Positions 26,070 through 38,840 of a DNA stretch of 64,000 nt are shown in pieces. The notes under the pieces were generated by a model. It did not search any database and was not told the DNA's origin. It saw only the letters and a program-made list of their open reading frames with translations. Both the position numbers and the translations under genes were made by a program. Numbering within the stretch: the stretch's first letter is position 1; the number at the start of each line of letters is the position of its first letter. Origin of the DNA: Solea solea (taxonomy: Eukaryota; Chordata; Actinopteri; Pleuronectiformes; Soleidae); contig NC_081137.1 of NCBI RefSeq assembly GCF_958295425.1, positions 7,706,238 through 7,770,237 on the forward strand. Direction: 5' to 3'.

Positions 26070-26300
26070 GACCGGCGAGAGACACTTTAAATTCCTGAGA
26101 GCCAGAGACATCAGTCCAAAAAGCGCACACCAACACGCACAGCAGCGCTGACCGGAGCTCGTCTGTGCGCCGCCACTCTCGGTACACACAGCAGCAGAGC
26201 CGCGGAGTGGGAGTGGGGAGTGGGGAGTGGGGGTCGGTTACTGAGGCGGTATGCCCCTCTTTCTAAAATGTGACCGTGGCGATGCTCGGGTCCAGAAAGC
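26070..26300 (-). promoter_or_regulatory. Promoter-like GC/CpG-rich region of the MCQCK first exon
   Basis: This is the GC-richest stretch of the window, with many CpGs (gcgccgccac, gccgcgg, ccggcgag) and a tandem gagtgggga repeat near 26210-26235. It lies immediately upstream of the alternative first exon on the minus strand. It probably holds the 5'UTR and core promoter of the short isoform. No TATA box was seen. Confidence 0.5.
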
Positions 26301-26472
26301 GAAGTTACTACTACAGATCATTCATGTCTGCGTGGATTTTCTGTCGCTGTTGAGTCTACATTTCCGTGTTGTTTAAGTTACTAGTGGCAGCAGCATCATT
26401 CATAATCTGCGACTCCACACTCTCTCTCTCACTCTCTCTCCCTCCCCATGTGTATGTATATATAGCTCCATA

Positions 26473-26496
26473 TGTGTGTGTGTGTGTGTGTGTGTG
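26473..26496. repeat. (TG)n microsatellite
   Basis: About 12 units followed by a short GA stretch, about 0.4 kb upstream of the MCQCK exon on the minus strand. Confidence 0.95.
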
Positions 26497-26738
26497 AGAG
26501 TGAGAGAGACCGTAAAGTTTGTACTCTATGCGCAGCTGTAATAATAATAAAGCCCAGCAGAGGAGACTATGTCCATTCATCACTCACCGCCCGAGGCTGC
26601 ATAAACATCATTTGTAGTAAACTTATTAAAAAAAACAAAAGCAACAACAATATCAAAATAGAAATATTTCATGATGCCATATCCAACAGTTGCGGACTGT
26701 GGCTAAATAAGGTTGCAGTGTGATTACTGCGCCCCCTG

Positions 26739-27130
26739 TTGGATCACTACAAAAACCCCAGCCGAGCTGTCCAAGGTGCTGAAGTAGCCAGACTTAAAAT
26801 ATCACTCCCATTGTGGAACACTTGCAGTATTTGTAATACCTATGGTTTACAGAATTCCCTACAACATTTTAAAATAAAAAAAGCCCATGATGGCCTTGCT
26901 CCTAAACACATCTCTGATCTTATAGCTCAGTATTTAGCTCCTATCGGTCACTTAAGTCATCTTCACATCGTCTCCTTTTTTTCATTTAGAAATCCACCTT
27001 AGGTCGTCTCTCACCATTGATATTTGTGCTAACATTGTATCTTTTGACTTACTTGCTTTATCTTTGCCCTTTGTGAAACACTTTGGCTTAAGTCCTCTTC
27101 ATTTGATTGTGTTATGTAAAGTCACTGTTG
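26739..27130 (+). mobile_element. Decayed LINE (L2/CR1-like) fragment
   Basis: A frame in this region reads LQHFKIKKAHDGLAPKHISD and LIAQYLAP, recalling the reverse-transcriptase tail motif (K)ALHGLAPxYISDLL of L2-like LINEs. Downstream 'cctttgtgaaacactttggc' resembles the usual L2-type 3' tail. The frame breaks soon after, so this is a dead fragment. Confidence 0.55.
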
Positions 27131-28068
27131 TGGCAGAGCTGTGTATTTTTGACATACTCAAACTGTGGACATCTAGAAAATACCTGACACTACAAAAAAT
27201 GGAATGACTGATGGTGCACACTGGATTCTTTCAGAAGGAGGCACACATACAGTAGTCACTGTTGACCTATATATTAAATTACTGGTTTTAATGTTGGGGC
27301 TGGTGAGTATAAATATGATTTAACTTGACTTTAAATCAGTGCACTGTAAGGCTTCAGAGTGTCTTCTTGTCCTGCTGATTGATCCACTCAGATTACTACC
27401 AGTACTGATCTCTGTTGGCTTCTAGTTGTTTTTTTTTCTTTTTTTTAAATGAATAAGCCCAAATACCACAACTGGACCTTTGCCTCCAAATGTGCTCATA
27501 AAAGCAAAATTAATTCACAACCACAAACAGGGATGCCGATTGTGTGACATGTCTCTCTGTTTTGAGCCATTGAAATAATAAATGACAATTGCACTAAACA
27601 GTTCCCATTTAAAACCCTGTTGTAAAATGTCAGTTATTTATCTATTTAATATTTATTTGTAATGGTTCTGATATGACAGTTTAGACATGACTGTAGCTGA
27701 TGTGTGTAAGAAGCTTAAAAAATAATTATACCTTGTGATAATATAACAAATATAATTGAATTTGAATGAATATACTATTCAATGTACAAAAAATATAAAT
27801 ATTTAAGAAAGTAATGAAAGAAACAACATTATTTTTAGTACAACACATAAACAATAACATAATGAATGTTCTTTTTAAAGTTCTCTTTCACCCGGTGATT
27901 GTCTCATTTTGCTTTTATGAGATTTTTTTTTTTTTACTCTGTACACCAGTGTGTGCTGTGTTGACATGGTGAGCCCACAGGGTGGAGTGAGAGAACCAGG
28001 TAGGCTAGATTTAAATATTGTGCATTCATCTCAGGACCGACTGCGGCGCAGGACTCAACTCTCCCCGG

Positions 28069-28076
28069 TGACGTCA
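28069..28076. promoter_or_regulatory. Perfect CRE palindrome TGACGTCA in a GC-rich patch
   Basis: The site is embedded in ccgg-TGACGTCA-gcg, inside a locally CpG-rich patch (28040-28090), about 2 kb upstream of the MCQCK exon on the minus strand. Two further perfect copies are at 22040-22047 and 15316-15323. CREB-type binding is possible; nothing else supports it. Confidence 0.3.
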
Positions 28077-30072
28077 GCGTTATATCGAACACTGAGACTG
28101 TTCAAAATAGCCCAGTGTGCAGCTGATGAGGTTTTTCTTTTTCCTTTTTTTCCAAACCTTATCACCTTCCCCGAGAGTTGGGGATATCCTGGGAAATCTG
28201 CAATGTGCTAAAGACATCAGCAGGATTCTCTGAGGCCTTTCAGAGGGAGGTCGTGGTTTTCAGCACAGTGTAAAGAAGACTACTTTTACTTTCTTTGCAA
28301 AGATATTCTTTATATTTGACTCTCACATAGAGAGCCACTAAACCAGTCTATAAACCAGCAGATCAATACAATTCATAAGCATAGCACTATGATCTACTGT
28401 GAAACTGATGTGTGAGTATAAAGAGTGCTCTGTCTTGTTTATATAGTTTAGATGATGTTTGAGTATTTCAGGCCATAGCTATTTTTCAATCATTGTTTTA
28501 TGTATGACATTTGTGCTCACCCACCACAGTGTTTATTTTCAAACCCACACCAGTTTCCTGGATTGCTGCACCGAATTGATTTTGATATGAGATGCACAAC
28601 GTTTGTTTTCACATGTCTCATGTGTCTAAAAATGATTAAACATTGAAGGGATATTCAGGATTTTTAAAGTGTGATTGTAAGCTGTTGAATAAGGTTAGTG
28701 CTGCTGACTTTGCCATGCGCACTGCCAGTGTGCTGCCATTACTGGGAAGAGACACAGACACTCACTTTCACTGACACCCTGTCTGCCAGCAGGGACACAA
28801 GGAACAAGTGATTTATCACCAATTTATACTTAAGTATTTCATAGCTCTGCATTATTTAATAGTTAGACAGCTGGAAATGAAAGTGTGTATAGTGCACCTA
28901 AATCCACCTAAACCTTTTTTTTCTACATAGCGTTTGGTGGAGGGAGTGAGCAGTCACAAAGTGACACACACTGACATAATATCTACCCTTAAGCAAGGGT
29001 AAATATTATTAGGTGACTTTTATGTCAGGTGGCTTTTTTTTCATGTTTTCAGTGAGGGCAACCATCTGTGTCTCATTCTGGATATGTGCTGCCTGTGTGT
29101 CGGTACATTTTCAATTTTCCCGCCAACAACCTCTGACATGTATAGAACCAGCAGGACGTCATGAAGACTTTAAGATCTGACTGTATATGGAGCCTCATTT
29201 TGTCACATTTCATTTAGATTCAGTTCACATAGAGATAATACGTAAAGATGAATGTGGCTTATTCTATCCATAACCATTATAGATGCAGTATCATTTCTAT
29301 GATGGTTATATACTGTAAGTAGCTTCACTCTACCACTACAGTATTATGCAAGTGTGGGAGTCACGTGGAAATCTGAACTGTGGATGTTCCAATGTTGAGT
29401 GTAGCATTAACATCCTAATGCTGCATTGTGTGAAAGAGCGAGAGAGCGAGAGAGACCCAAAAGAGATGGAGTGTTTCCATGACAACATCTGCAGGGGGTG
29501 GCAGATCTCTAACAAATAGTCCACTTGCCAGCAACATTTTGGTCACCATATCTACAACATGGCTGCTGATATCACAGGTGATTTGGGTACGTACAGTCAA
29601 AGCAGGCGCCTTCACACTGCCGTGGGAAAAAAGCCACTGTTCTTTACACAAAGAATAAAAAGAATCACTATGACTATGAGAGTAGGCTGCTAGTGCTGGC
29701 ATTAGTCACCACAGGCTGTTACACCAGCTTACTGAGCCTGTAAGTGCCAGAAATTGTACTAAGCCTAATACACTCTAGGTAGTGGCAGATGTGTCACACG
29801 TTACATATAGTCATTGTACCAGCTGTGGTCATGGCAGCTATTTTTGAATCTTCTCATCACCATCTCCAGTGGTTGAGAAGAACGTATACATTTATGGTTT
29901 ACCTTAATGTAAGAGAAAGATATCAAAGCCTGATCAAAATGTCCAGCACTGAAAAATAGCCACTTGATATGAAGGCATTTGATCCAGAAACAAACGTTGT
30001 GGCTGCAGCAAAAAGCCAGTTTGTCATAATTAATTTAAAGGTGCAGTATGCAACACTCTGACAACATCATAG

Positions 30073-30580
30073 GTAGAGCTGCAACTAATGAGTGTTTTAA
30101 TAGTCGACTAGTCGTTGACTACTGTAACGACTGGTCGATATTAGATAAAAATATTAGAATAATAGTATATTATATAAATAATAGTTACATTAGTATTAAT
30201 GAACTACAGCAGTCAGTCAGTAGAGAGTGACGAAAGAAACGCTCCTGACTTTCCGTTCTTTATCTAAAATGTAATAAGGTTGCATCCCGTGCCGTTATTG
30301 CAAATATTATTTAACAGAAACACAAGTCTGTCAACTTGATTGGGATCGAGTGTGGCCCTTTTTATTTACATTATTACCCTTGGATTAGAAAACACAACAA
30401 ACAAGGGGCCAGCACTGTGTGTTTTTTTACACAGGTATTTATGACACATCTCACCGCAAGATGCTTGTCATTGACTGTGATGTAACTGCATATATCGCGT
30501 TTGAACTGTCATTACGCGTTCGAACGCTTCAGCCGCTTCCTGGTCACTAGTGCGCATGTGCTGTCATCAACGATTAGGGA
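30073..30580. mobile_element. Degenerate hAT-like relic (GTCGACTAGTCG-type)
   Basis: The left end reads 'tagagctgcaactaatgagt', then 'aatagtcgactagtcgttga'. Further in is 'gcgttcgaacgcttcagccg'. This matches a fish element family with AGxGCTGCAACTAA ends. The right border is not found. Confidence 0.45.
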
Positions 30581-32174
30581 AAAGTGAGATCTTTATTGTC
30601 ACCGTAACATGTCGCAATAGACTCTAAATGAAAAGGGTAGAAATATAACACAAAAGACTGACATCTATTCAGCATTATTGCACAAAACACATTTGTGAAT
30701 TATCAGTCAATATTTTAATGGCTGTGGGGTAAAAAGGCTTCAGACAAGGAGAGAGATAAGACCAGGGTTAATATTGGTCTGTATTATTACCACGATGAAG
30801 AACTCTGAGCGTGGATTTTACTGGCATTAGCCACAATCGCTTTTGTTTTGGTATGACGTGCACACTCAACTGCGACTGTTGGCTACTTTAAATTACTGCA
30901 TATTGAATCCTATTTTGTATAAACACATTTTATAATACACTTGGCAGTCATCACAATTACAATAAATATGGAACTCCTCTTTTATAAAATACATGCATAT
31001 TCACATTGATTCATGATACTTATACTACATATATATTGGCTTACATACAGTCAACTCTATAGTAATTGGATTGAAAATGATGATACCTTTATGGGCAAAA
31101 ATGAATGCATCATCAATAGGAATTGTCCTGTAATGTGTAGCCTATCTTTTAGTCAAACCGCGAAATTGAATGCAGTCATTACTTAATGGTTTGTTACAAT
31201 CCTCACTTTATTGATTACAAGGCCCATTTTCCTCCACCTCCTCCACTGTCTCCTGAGAATGATCTAGAGATTCTGCTGTGATAAGAAAGAAACAAAGCAC
31301 AATGGTTTCACTCCACATGAGTGTTTGTTTGTACTGACTGGACTCTTTCTCCTAACTGCTGATTTGTAAATGATGTTTCTCGTCTTAAGGGAGTGCAGCA
31401 CATTTTAACGTTTCTCAAAATAGTTATTTGTAGTTTTGTAGTTAGCTACAATCAGGTATAAGCCCACGCATTGCATTGAGAAGCAGACCAGCAGATATTA
31501 AAATCCTCCGTCAAAGGGATTCATAACTACTATTGCATGAACAGAGTGTATACATTATACATTTTGGAGGAAAAAAATGTTTATCTCAGCAAGTCCCGAG
31601 GCTTCAGCCTTCTATAACCAGGAGCGCTTAGCTGCTTTGACAATGAAATAGTCTAAACTGAAGTGCAAACACACCTGGGAATCTCGTGAGGCTCCAAGGC
31701 TGTATTACCTCTACTCACGAGCAAAAAAAACCCCACCTAAGGTGAGAATTGTGGTATTCACACCTACACAGAAGCTGCAGTATTGGATTTCTCTCTGCTG
31801 GAATGTCTGATTTCACCTGTTCTTACTAGAAAACAATGTCATGCCAAATAGGACATGGTTGGCTTAAAGGAAAGTATCCAATAGAAAGTTAGGTTGGATT
31901 TGGGCCAGTTGGACTGAAAACTCTTGAAAAAAAAGAAAAAAAATCCTGCCCTCATTTCCCATGTGTTGCACAGGGAATGAAACCAGGAGGAGCATTGCCT
32001 CAGATCAGCAGCAGGTGCAACAGCGGTACTCGAAGGTTCGCTATACAGGCTATGTTTTATGTCTGATTATGTTGGTTCCTGCAAAACCACCCATCTGTAT
32101 CATGCCGGAATGGAGTCATCACAAGACCTGGAGCATTGTGCATATACAACGGTGTATATGTTTCATGTTTAACC

Positions 32175-32473
32175 AAGGCGGAACAATTTAACTGCGATAT
32201 TTCTGACCGATATTGTGATTTGCTTTGCGATATATTCAAGCTTCAATTCAGTATTAACTGTATTACCACACGAAACAAGGAAAACTAACTCCTCTATAGT
32301 TTAATACAAGGATAACGTGTAAAGCATTGAAATGGTTCCAACATGTATGAGTTACACTTACATACTAAACAGAGTGTTAAATATAGAATAATTAATTTGC
32401 AGCCTTTGCAATCTGCTAATTGTTTTCTTTCAAACTGCGATTTCAATTTGAAAACAATTAATTGTTCAGGCCA
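32175..32473. mobile_element. Non-autonomous hAT-like element (AACAATT ends)
   Basis: The left end 'aaggcggaacaatttaactg' and right end 'aattaattgttcaggcc' are roughly inverted. The interior includes 'gcgatatttctgaccgatat', 'acgtgtaaagcattgaaatg' and 'aactgcgatttcaatttgaa', the layout of a common fish element. Confidence 0.55.
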
Positions 32474-33316
32474 ATCTTCATCACACTTCACAATAGCCAC
32501 CAAAAATCAATTAGCATGGGATTGGGTATTTTTTTCTTCTTTAGTATTGCTACATGTTTTGAGACAGTGTTTAAACAGTGCTCATGCAGGGTAATTATCT
32601 GCACCACCCTCAAATGGGATGAGAACCTCTACACCATAATCATGAAACCCGAACAGATGATCTTCTCTCTGTGACAGGCGAAGACTGTGTCACAGCGACT
32701 ACTGGTTTAATTCTACACAACCATCACCTCACTTCCTCTGTCACAGCCTGGTTCTGCTGTTCCTCCTCCCACACTAAAGACAACAGTGATGTACTGAGAC
32801 CACCCTCTGCCAGCTGTCCTCTATCTGAGCTTTATACATGTCTGATGTGGAAAAATGTGGATGAAAAGACACAATAGCTCCTTCCATGACCAAAATCTGC
32901 AACCAGAAAGTCTTATTTTTGCCCCAGCTTCACTTAAAAAGAGTCACTATGCGCATCTTCATCATTTCAACCATAGAGTGTCAGTGTAGACAGTATATGC
33001 CACAATACAGAGGTTCTCAATTTATTTATTGATTAATGTGGAAACCTTTCATGGACCTCACATCCTACTCTATGTAATGTTTATCAGTAAACATTCTCCT
33101 GAGGAGGTAATGGTCTTAATTGTTAGTTTTGGATCTTCCTCAACGAAACATGATGTGAATTTAGGAAATTATGTTCCCATTTACAGTGAAAGAGACAATA
33201 AACCATGGTACCAATGAGTGGACACAGTGTGACTGACAGCTAGTATCGTCCAATAGGTCCCTGGTTGCAGGTGACGTCTGTTAACCTGTTTCAACTAACT
33301 CCTTCCATTTTTATTT

Positions 33317-33535
33317 GTGCTGTCAAATGATTAAAATATTTAATTGTCATAGTTAACTCGTGATTAATCGCAATTAATCGCACATTTTTATCTATTCTAA
33401 ATGTCCCTTGATTTTGAGTTATTCCTCCTATTGTGAGAAACAGCAAGTGAAAAAAACGACAAAGTTTGCTCGGCCAAAAGGAACGTTAAAAAAATTACAC
33501 CGTTAAAATGAGTTTGCGTTAACGCCGTTAATAAG
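33317..33535. mobile_element. Non-autonomous element (TGCTGTCAAA ... GTTAACGCCGTTAATA)
   Basis: The segment starts 'gtgctgtcaaatgattaaaa', contains 'gtgattaatcgcaattaatc', and ends 'gagtttgcgttaacgccgtt'. This is a very common teleost repeat. No target duplication is obvious. Confidence 0.6.
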
Positions 33536-33744
33536 ACTCAATAACACTCATTTTTATTTATTATTTTTATATGCAATCTATAGGACCTCGTGGTAGTGTA
33601 CCACTGACCTCCAATTGAGAATCACAGCCATAACATGTTATATCCACTGTTTGATGCTAGACTATATTATTGTTACTTTAATTTTGCTACAATCATGTCC
33701 TCACATATTTGTGTAATGTTTAGCCTATTTCACTCCTTTTTCGC

Positions 33745-34290
33745 AGTCATTCATTCTTCCTCTACTACCTGTTCTTCAAGGGTTGTGAGGGGAGCTGGAA
33801 CCAATAAAAGCTGAGGGTTAGGGTTCAATTGGGAAAGTTCAACACACGGCTAACATTCACAGACAGGCATTCCCAGAGGGTGACAGCAGGACACGCAAAT
33901 GGGTAGCAGGATATTTCTTTTGGGTCACCAAAAGTATTTGCCGAATTTCTTCCTGCCTTTTAATCAAGATTTATATCTACAGCACACTTCTGAAGGGCTT
34001 AGCTATTCAAAGTAATAAGAGTTACAGAAGTGGCAGTAAAAATAGAAACATAATATCATGCACAAATGTGCTCTTGTCACAACTTGTATTGTGAATTGGG
34101 TCGTACTGGTTTGTCATCCTTAAAAAGTAGGTCCCTATTTAAAAAGTTTGGGAAACACTGCTTTAGTTTTAATTAACCTAACCTCAAGCTACATGTCTTT
34201 TGAATGTGGGAGAGAGCTGGAGTACCCAAAGAAAACCCACGTACATATGCAGAGAAGATGAAATCTCCACAGAGAAAGAGGCCCACCGTA
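33745..34290 (-). repeat. Teleost interspersed repeat, copy E, split in two
   Basis: The left part (33745-33885: 'ttcaagggttgtgaggggag', 'gctggaaccaataaaagctg') and right part (34185-34290: 'cctcaagctacatgtctttt', 'gagtacccaaagaaaaccca') are consecutive pieces of the same repeat. About 300 bp of other DNA lies between. That insert ends in 'gtttgggaaacactg', like the end of a hAT element. Confidence 0.5.
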
Positions 34291-34340
34291 TTTTAATTAT
34301 AACCAACTTGCCATGAAGCTCACACTGGTTTCTGTCTCAC

Positions 34341-34368
34341 TGTGTGTGTGTGTGTGTGTGTGTGTGTG
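34341..34368. repeat. (TG)n microsatellite
   Basis: 14 TG units in intronic DNA. Confidence 0.95.
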
Positions 34369-34765
34369 CATGCATTCTCAAAGTAAGAAGTTGCCTCACA
34401 GACTGTAAAACTTTTTGGAGTTGCCTCTGATGAAATGCAACAAAGACTTTGGGCTACTGCTGATATCGCTTTGGCTTGGTATGCAGCGAGCACTGCAGGG
34501 TGCCAGTCTGGTCAGCCATGGCACCGTTTCTAGCCAGCATGATGAAAACAGTCACTTAGTGCCAACAGGTAGCGCTAACTGGCAGTATTAAGTGTCCATG
34601 TGTCCAGCACAGACATCTCAAAGTGTGGTCTTTTGGCATGAGTTTTACAAATGAGTGGAAAGTTGCGGACAATTGAATGCACCTTTGGTTTAACGATGAA
34701 AAACAAAATGACCAATGAAGTCAGTTCAGCTGAGGAAATGCCTCTGTAACACAACATTGTTTTCA

Positions 34766-35335
34766 TACACTCACCTGTCACTTAATTCAATACACCTACT
34801 CAACTGCTTTTTAAACACAAATATCTAATCATCTAATCACATGGCAGCAAGCCCATGTAGTTTAGGCATGTAGACATGGTCAAAACAATCTGCAGAAGTT
34901 CAAACCAAGCCCCAGAATGGGGGAGAAACATGATTTAAGTGACTTTAAATGTGATATGGTTACTGGTGCCAGAAAGGCTGGTCTGAGTTTTCAAAATGTG
35001 CTGATCTACAGAGATTTTCATGCACAACCATCTCTAGAGAATGGTCAGGAAAAAAAAAAGAGCTGCAGTTCTCTGGACAAAAATGCCATGTTGATGCCAG
35101 AGGTCAGAGAAGAATGGCGACTGGTACAAAACGATCAAAAAATGACAGCAAACCCTAACAGTATCTCAAATAACAAATAATAACAATAATAATAATAATG
35201 AATATTAATAGTATACATAATAGTATGCAGAAGACCATCTCTGAATGTACAACATGTCAAACCTTAAAGCAGGTGGGCTACAGCAGCAGAAGACCTCACC
35301 AGGTGCCACTCCTATAGCTTAGGTGACCTGTGTGC
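34766..35335 (+). mobile_element. Tc1-like element copy 1, internally deleted
   Basis: The copy starts with a TACACTCACC-type end and contains the opening of a Tc1-like transposase. A decayed frame from 34917 reads MGEKHDLSDFKCDMVTGARK and continues into the HTH region, then frays. The sequence stops matching after the GRR-type linker (caggtgccactcctat) and the catalytic DDE domain is absent. The right terminal repeat is not clear. It is a dead, non-autonomous copy. Confidence 0.72.
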
Positions 35336-37993
35336 CTTATTTAATATGGAGTATATTTCTATAGATGTAGCTAGCAAAGCTGTTAACAGTTTTATGACAT
35401 TGATCATTGCAGAGAGTTTGATTTTGAGAACCTATATTTGATGAAAAATACCACCCCAACAATATAGGATTTATGCTGAGGATTTATGTTGCAGTATTAG
35501 GTTACATGGGTAGCAGTGACTTAAGAGAACATAGTAATTTCCACTTAACCATAATTACCATCTGCTAACTAGGAAGCAATGTTGGGTTGAGAACATATTG
35601 TTCTCACAATTGCAGGAAAGCAGACAAAAAGCAGACAGCAAATGAATGGCCTCGTTGTGAAATGGTAACTCATTGTAATTATCTGGATTTTTTTTTTGTT
35701 TGTTTGTTTTACATTTGCGTTCAACAAATAAACAAACTTGAGGCATGACCGTAGACCACAACTCCAACATCTGCTCTGATGAATACAGTGCAAAGTCAAA
35801 GCTTTGACTTTCGTGGTCTTTTCAAACCTGTTTCTCAAATCATATCTGCATCGCTACAACTCATGACAATATAGACAATCAAACCTGGCATTGACGTCCC
35901 ATGAAAAAGGTCTGAATGATGGAATGATCTCTCTGTTATAATAAGTGAGATGTGGCAGTATTAAGTGTTGTGAAATCATGATTAGCAAGCATAATCTGAA
36001 TATGGCTGGTTTTGCAAAAATCTTGGAGGATCCTGTGGACTTAGTAGTGGCCCTGGTCCCAGTGTGGCTCAGTTCTCACTTAAAAAGCAAGAGATAATAC
36101 ATTTATTCAGAGTAAGATTGAGGCAACTGTATTGATATCAGGGGGGCAATCAGGTTAAACCAACTACAGTCACAAAAACAACAATCAATATGTTACATGG
36201 TTTGCATCAGTGATTCAAATGAACCAAAGACATTAGAGCCAGTCATTTTGCTACATTATGCTACAACCACTGCATCATCTCTACATGGACTAATGAAATA
36301 GTATGACTTGGACTGATCAGTCTTTGTTTGCCTTCCATTTTGTCAACACTTTGATCCAGAACTCTACAGGTTTCCTGGCATACTTGCCGCAGACTGTAAC
36401 CTGACCTTTTTTTGAGGTTCGGTTTTTGCGGTGAACCCGCTGAGGTGATGCTTGCATTGTCCTGTCCTGACACATGTTCACATGCTGGAGTGGCTCCTTA
36501 ATCTGCTTAAGACTGTCTTATATCTTATACACTGCCATAACTTGTGTTGCAAAGTCTTGTAGGCTGCTGCAGTATTGAACTCACTAAAGTTGGGAACACA
36601 CTACAAGATTTTTTTTGCCCGATTTTACCCATAATTCAGAGCTGGTCAGGACTCGTTGGGGACAGTCGGCATGGCTAGTTGGCACACAAATTGGCAAGTT
36701 AGTGACAAAATCGGTAGAGTTGTGTTGTGTGTCTCCAGCTTAATAAGATAGTAATAGTGTTTGTAGTTTGTTCAGCTATTGTTGGCCTACTTTACTGTTA
36801 CAGGGATGTATTTGGTCCCTGCGACAACAAATACAAATAAATAAATCGATCCCTTATTTAGTTGACTGAAAGTGGGAACATTTGCTACATTTTCTTAAAT
36901 GACTGTAGCTAGTCATTGGTTTCATTCTCAAATCTAACATGAGGAAGGCAATACAACAAAAGTGTGTCGATGTTATTATTGATCACATTATATCTATTCC
37001 AGTAATAAGGTCACTGAAAAAAAAAAAGGATTCTCATTCATCAGAACCACTTTCAATTTGGATCTTTGCACAATGAGTTTGAGCAGCCGAAACTGACAGA
37101 TTACGCTGGAGTCACCTGTGCAAATTGCTGTCAGTGCACACACATACGCCCGCACACATGTACACACTAGTTTCTGGCTGCAGAGCTGCATTAAAAATGG
37201 CATCTTGGTGCCATGGCACTCAACCGACCTCATCATGTCTACTCAGCTAATTAAGACTGGAGGAGCTCTGGACTTCTCTTGCCTGCTCAGTGTTTTTATT
37301 TTCACAAACAGGCACTGCATCAAACAGCTGCATTTATTGTATTCAACATAATAACACAGAGACCAATGCTATCACCTCTAACTCTAACGTCTGATGTTAA
37401 TGGCAATGAGCCCTAATCACTTAAACAGACATGACCTTTTTCAATGAATCGGGGTTGATTTTGTTTCCCCAGAGAATTGTCCTAATCTTTGAGAGACACT
37501 GTGCTTGTGTCCTCCTGTCCTCACAATGAGACAGGTGCACAACATAATGAGTGCATTCAAATATGCAGCATATACCTGTGCAAACACAGAATTAAAGCCA
37601 CTGCATATATGATCCTGTACTGCTCCATTCAACAAGTCTGCTAGAGTTTGACTCCGACTGTATGTCTTAACGTGCTCACTCACACACACATACACACCCA
37701 CATGTACGAGGCCACATTCATACGTAATACCCTAAGTGCATGATATAACCCGACCAAGAACGCATGCAGAAGAATAGCACACATTCCTCATGCACATATC
37801 CCTGATCAACCTGTGAGAGTGGAGAAGATGGCAAGCATGTTCAATGTAATGTCCACACATGTACATGGAGACGTCTCTCAATCCTGCCAGAACAACTAGC
37901 TAGACTTTAGGCTAACATGCAAAACAGAGGCAGCAACAGCAGAGAGATAGAGAAGGAGAAGAACGACACGAGCGGAGAGGTGGATTTACCTAC

Positions 37994-38035
37994 CACACAC
38001 GGGCAGAGGGAAGGGAGCTTAGTGCGGCCCTTCAT
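37994..38035 (-). CDS. Possible third alternative first coding exon of dlg4 (weak candidate)
   Basis: Minus-strand reading from an ATG at 38035 gives MKGRTKLPSLCPCV and then a donor, GTG|GTAGGT, in phase 0. It could therefore join the exon at 11571 without a frame change. Like the two firmer first exons, the short peptide carries a CxC pair (CPC). It lies in a purine-rich (pyrimidine-rich on the coding strand), CpG-containing patch beside a (GA)n repeat, which resembles a promoter setting. Against it: the start context is weak (C at -3), a second and arguably better donor five bases further (TAG|GTAAAT) would break the frame, and I do not recognise the peptide from any DLG isoform. It may be chance. 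The call rests on phase, position and CxC pattern only. Confidence 0.28.
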
Positions 38036-38102
38036 GAGCGAGAGACAGAGGAAAAACAGCCTCCCAGACACCCGCAGTAGAGGAGGAGAGGGATGGGGAG
38101 AC

Positions 38103-38137
<35 letters not shown>
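38103..38137. repeat. (GA)n microsatellite in a polypurine tract
   Basis: Nearly pure GA with one AAA interruption, inside the purine-rich region 37.92-38.23 kb. Confidence 0.93.
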
Positions 38138-38744
38138 TGGGAGGCTATGGAAGGGTAAGGGGAAATAAAAAAAAAGAAGGAGAGGGAGGGGAAGAGGGGG
38201 GAGGGTGGGCGGGTGTCGTAGCAGGCAAGGAGAGAGAGTTTTCCTGGAAGCTGGAGTTGTTGGTGTTGGATATATCTTGTTGTTAAAGGAGAGGGGTCTG
38301 AATATCAAGGAAACGCAGCCTGTTCCAGCCGTGACTCATAAAATATGTTTGTCACTGCCGGTGTGTGTGAGGAAGAGAAGACGACGACACATAGCGACAG
38401 AGAGGGAACCTTGTGTAGTGTTTTATTTACTACTTTTATTCTCTCCTTTCATGATACATCAGCTCCCTTCCACTGTCTGTCTGTCTGTCTGTCATATTGA
38501 GCTGCAATGTTAAAAAAAATGACTTTCACTATTTTTCATTGATTAAGACCTTATTACGTAATTCAAATTTGAGCGAGACTGTGTAATCTGCATCGAGGCC
38601 AAATAATCCTACACATCTCTATCTAAGAGGAACGGTCGTTGGTAATATCTGCACCAATTTATTTAAACTCAAAGACCTCAACACAGTATAACTATCTCCA
38701 TTTATACTGTACTCCGTGCTCAGTGCTGACAAATTAAAGAATTC

Positions 38745-38840
38745 ATTCTTTCTTTATTTCGTTCTTTCTTTCTGTCTTTCTTTCTGTCTGTCTTTCTTTC
38801 TTTCTTTTTTTCTTTCTTTCTTTCTTTCTTTCTTTCTTTA
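38745..38840. repeat. (TTTC)n microsatellite
   Basis: About 24 imperfect TTTC units with some TGTC variants; pyrimidine on the plus strand. Confidence 0.95.

Larger units (their letters stand above)
26301..37993. other. Intronic DNA between first exons, repeat-rich
   Basis: No exon is supported. It holds a LINE fragment (26.8-27.1 kb), hAT-like relics (30.07, 32.17, 33.32 kb), a split retroelement-tail repeat (33.7-34.3 kb) and a Tc1-like deletion derivative (34.77-35.33 kb). Stretches 28.1-30.0 and 35.4-37.9 kb show nothing I can name. Confidence 0.55.

Noticed and set aside
37907..38308. Minus-strand Ser/Pro/Leu-rich frame of 133 codons
   Set aside because: It is a polypyrimidine artefact. 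Only the short first-exon candidate in a different frame at 38035 is kept, at low confidence.
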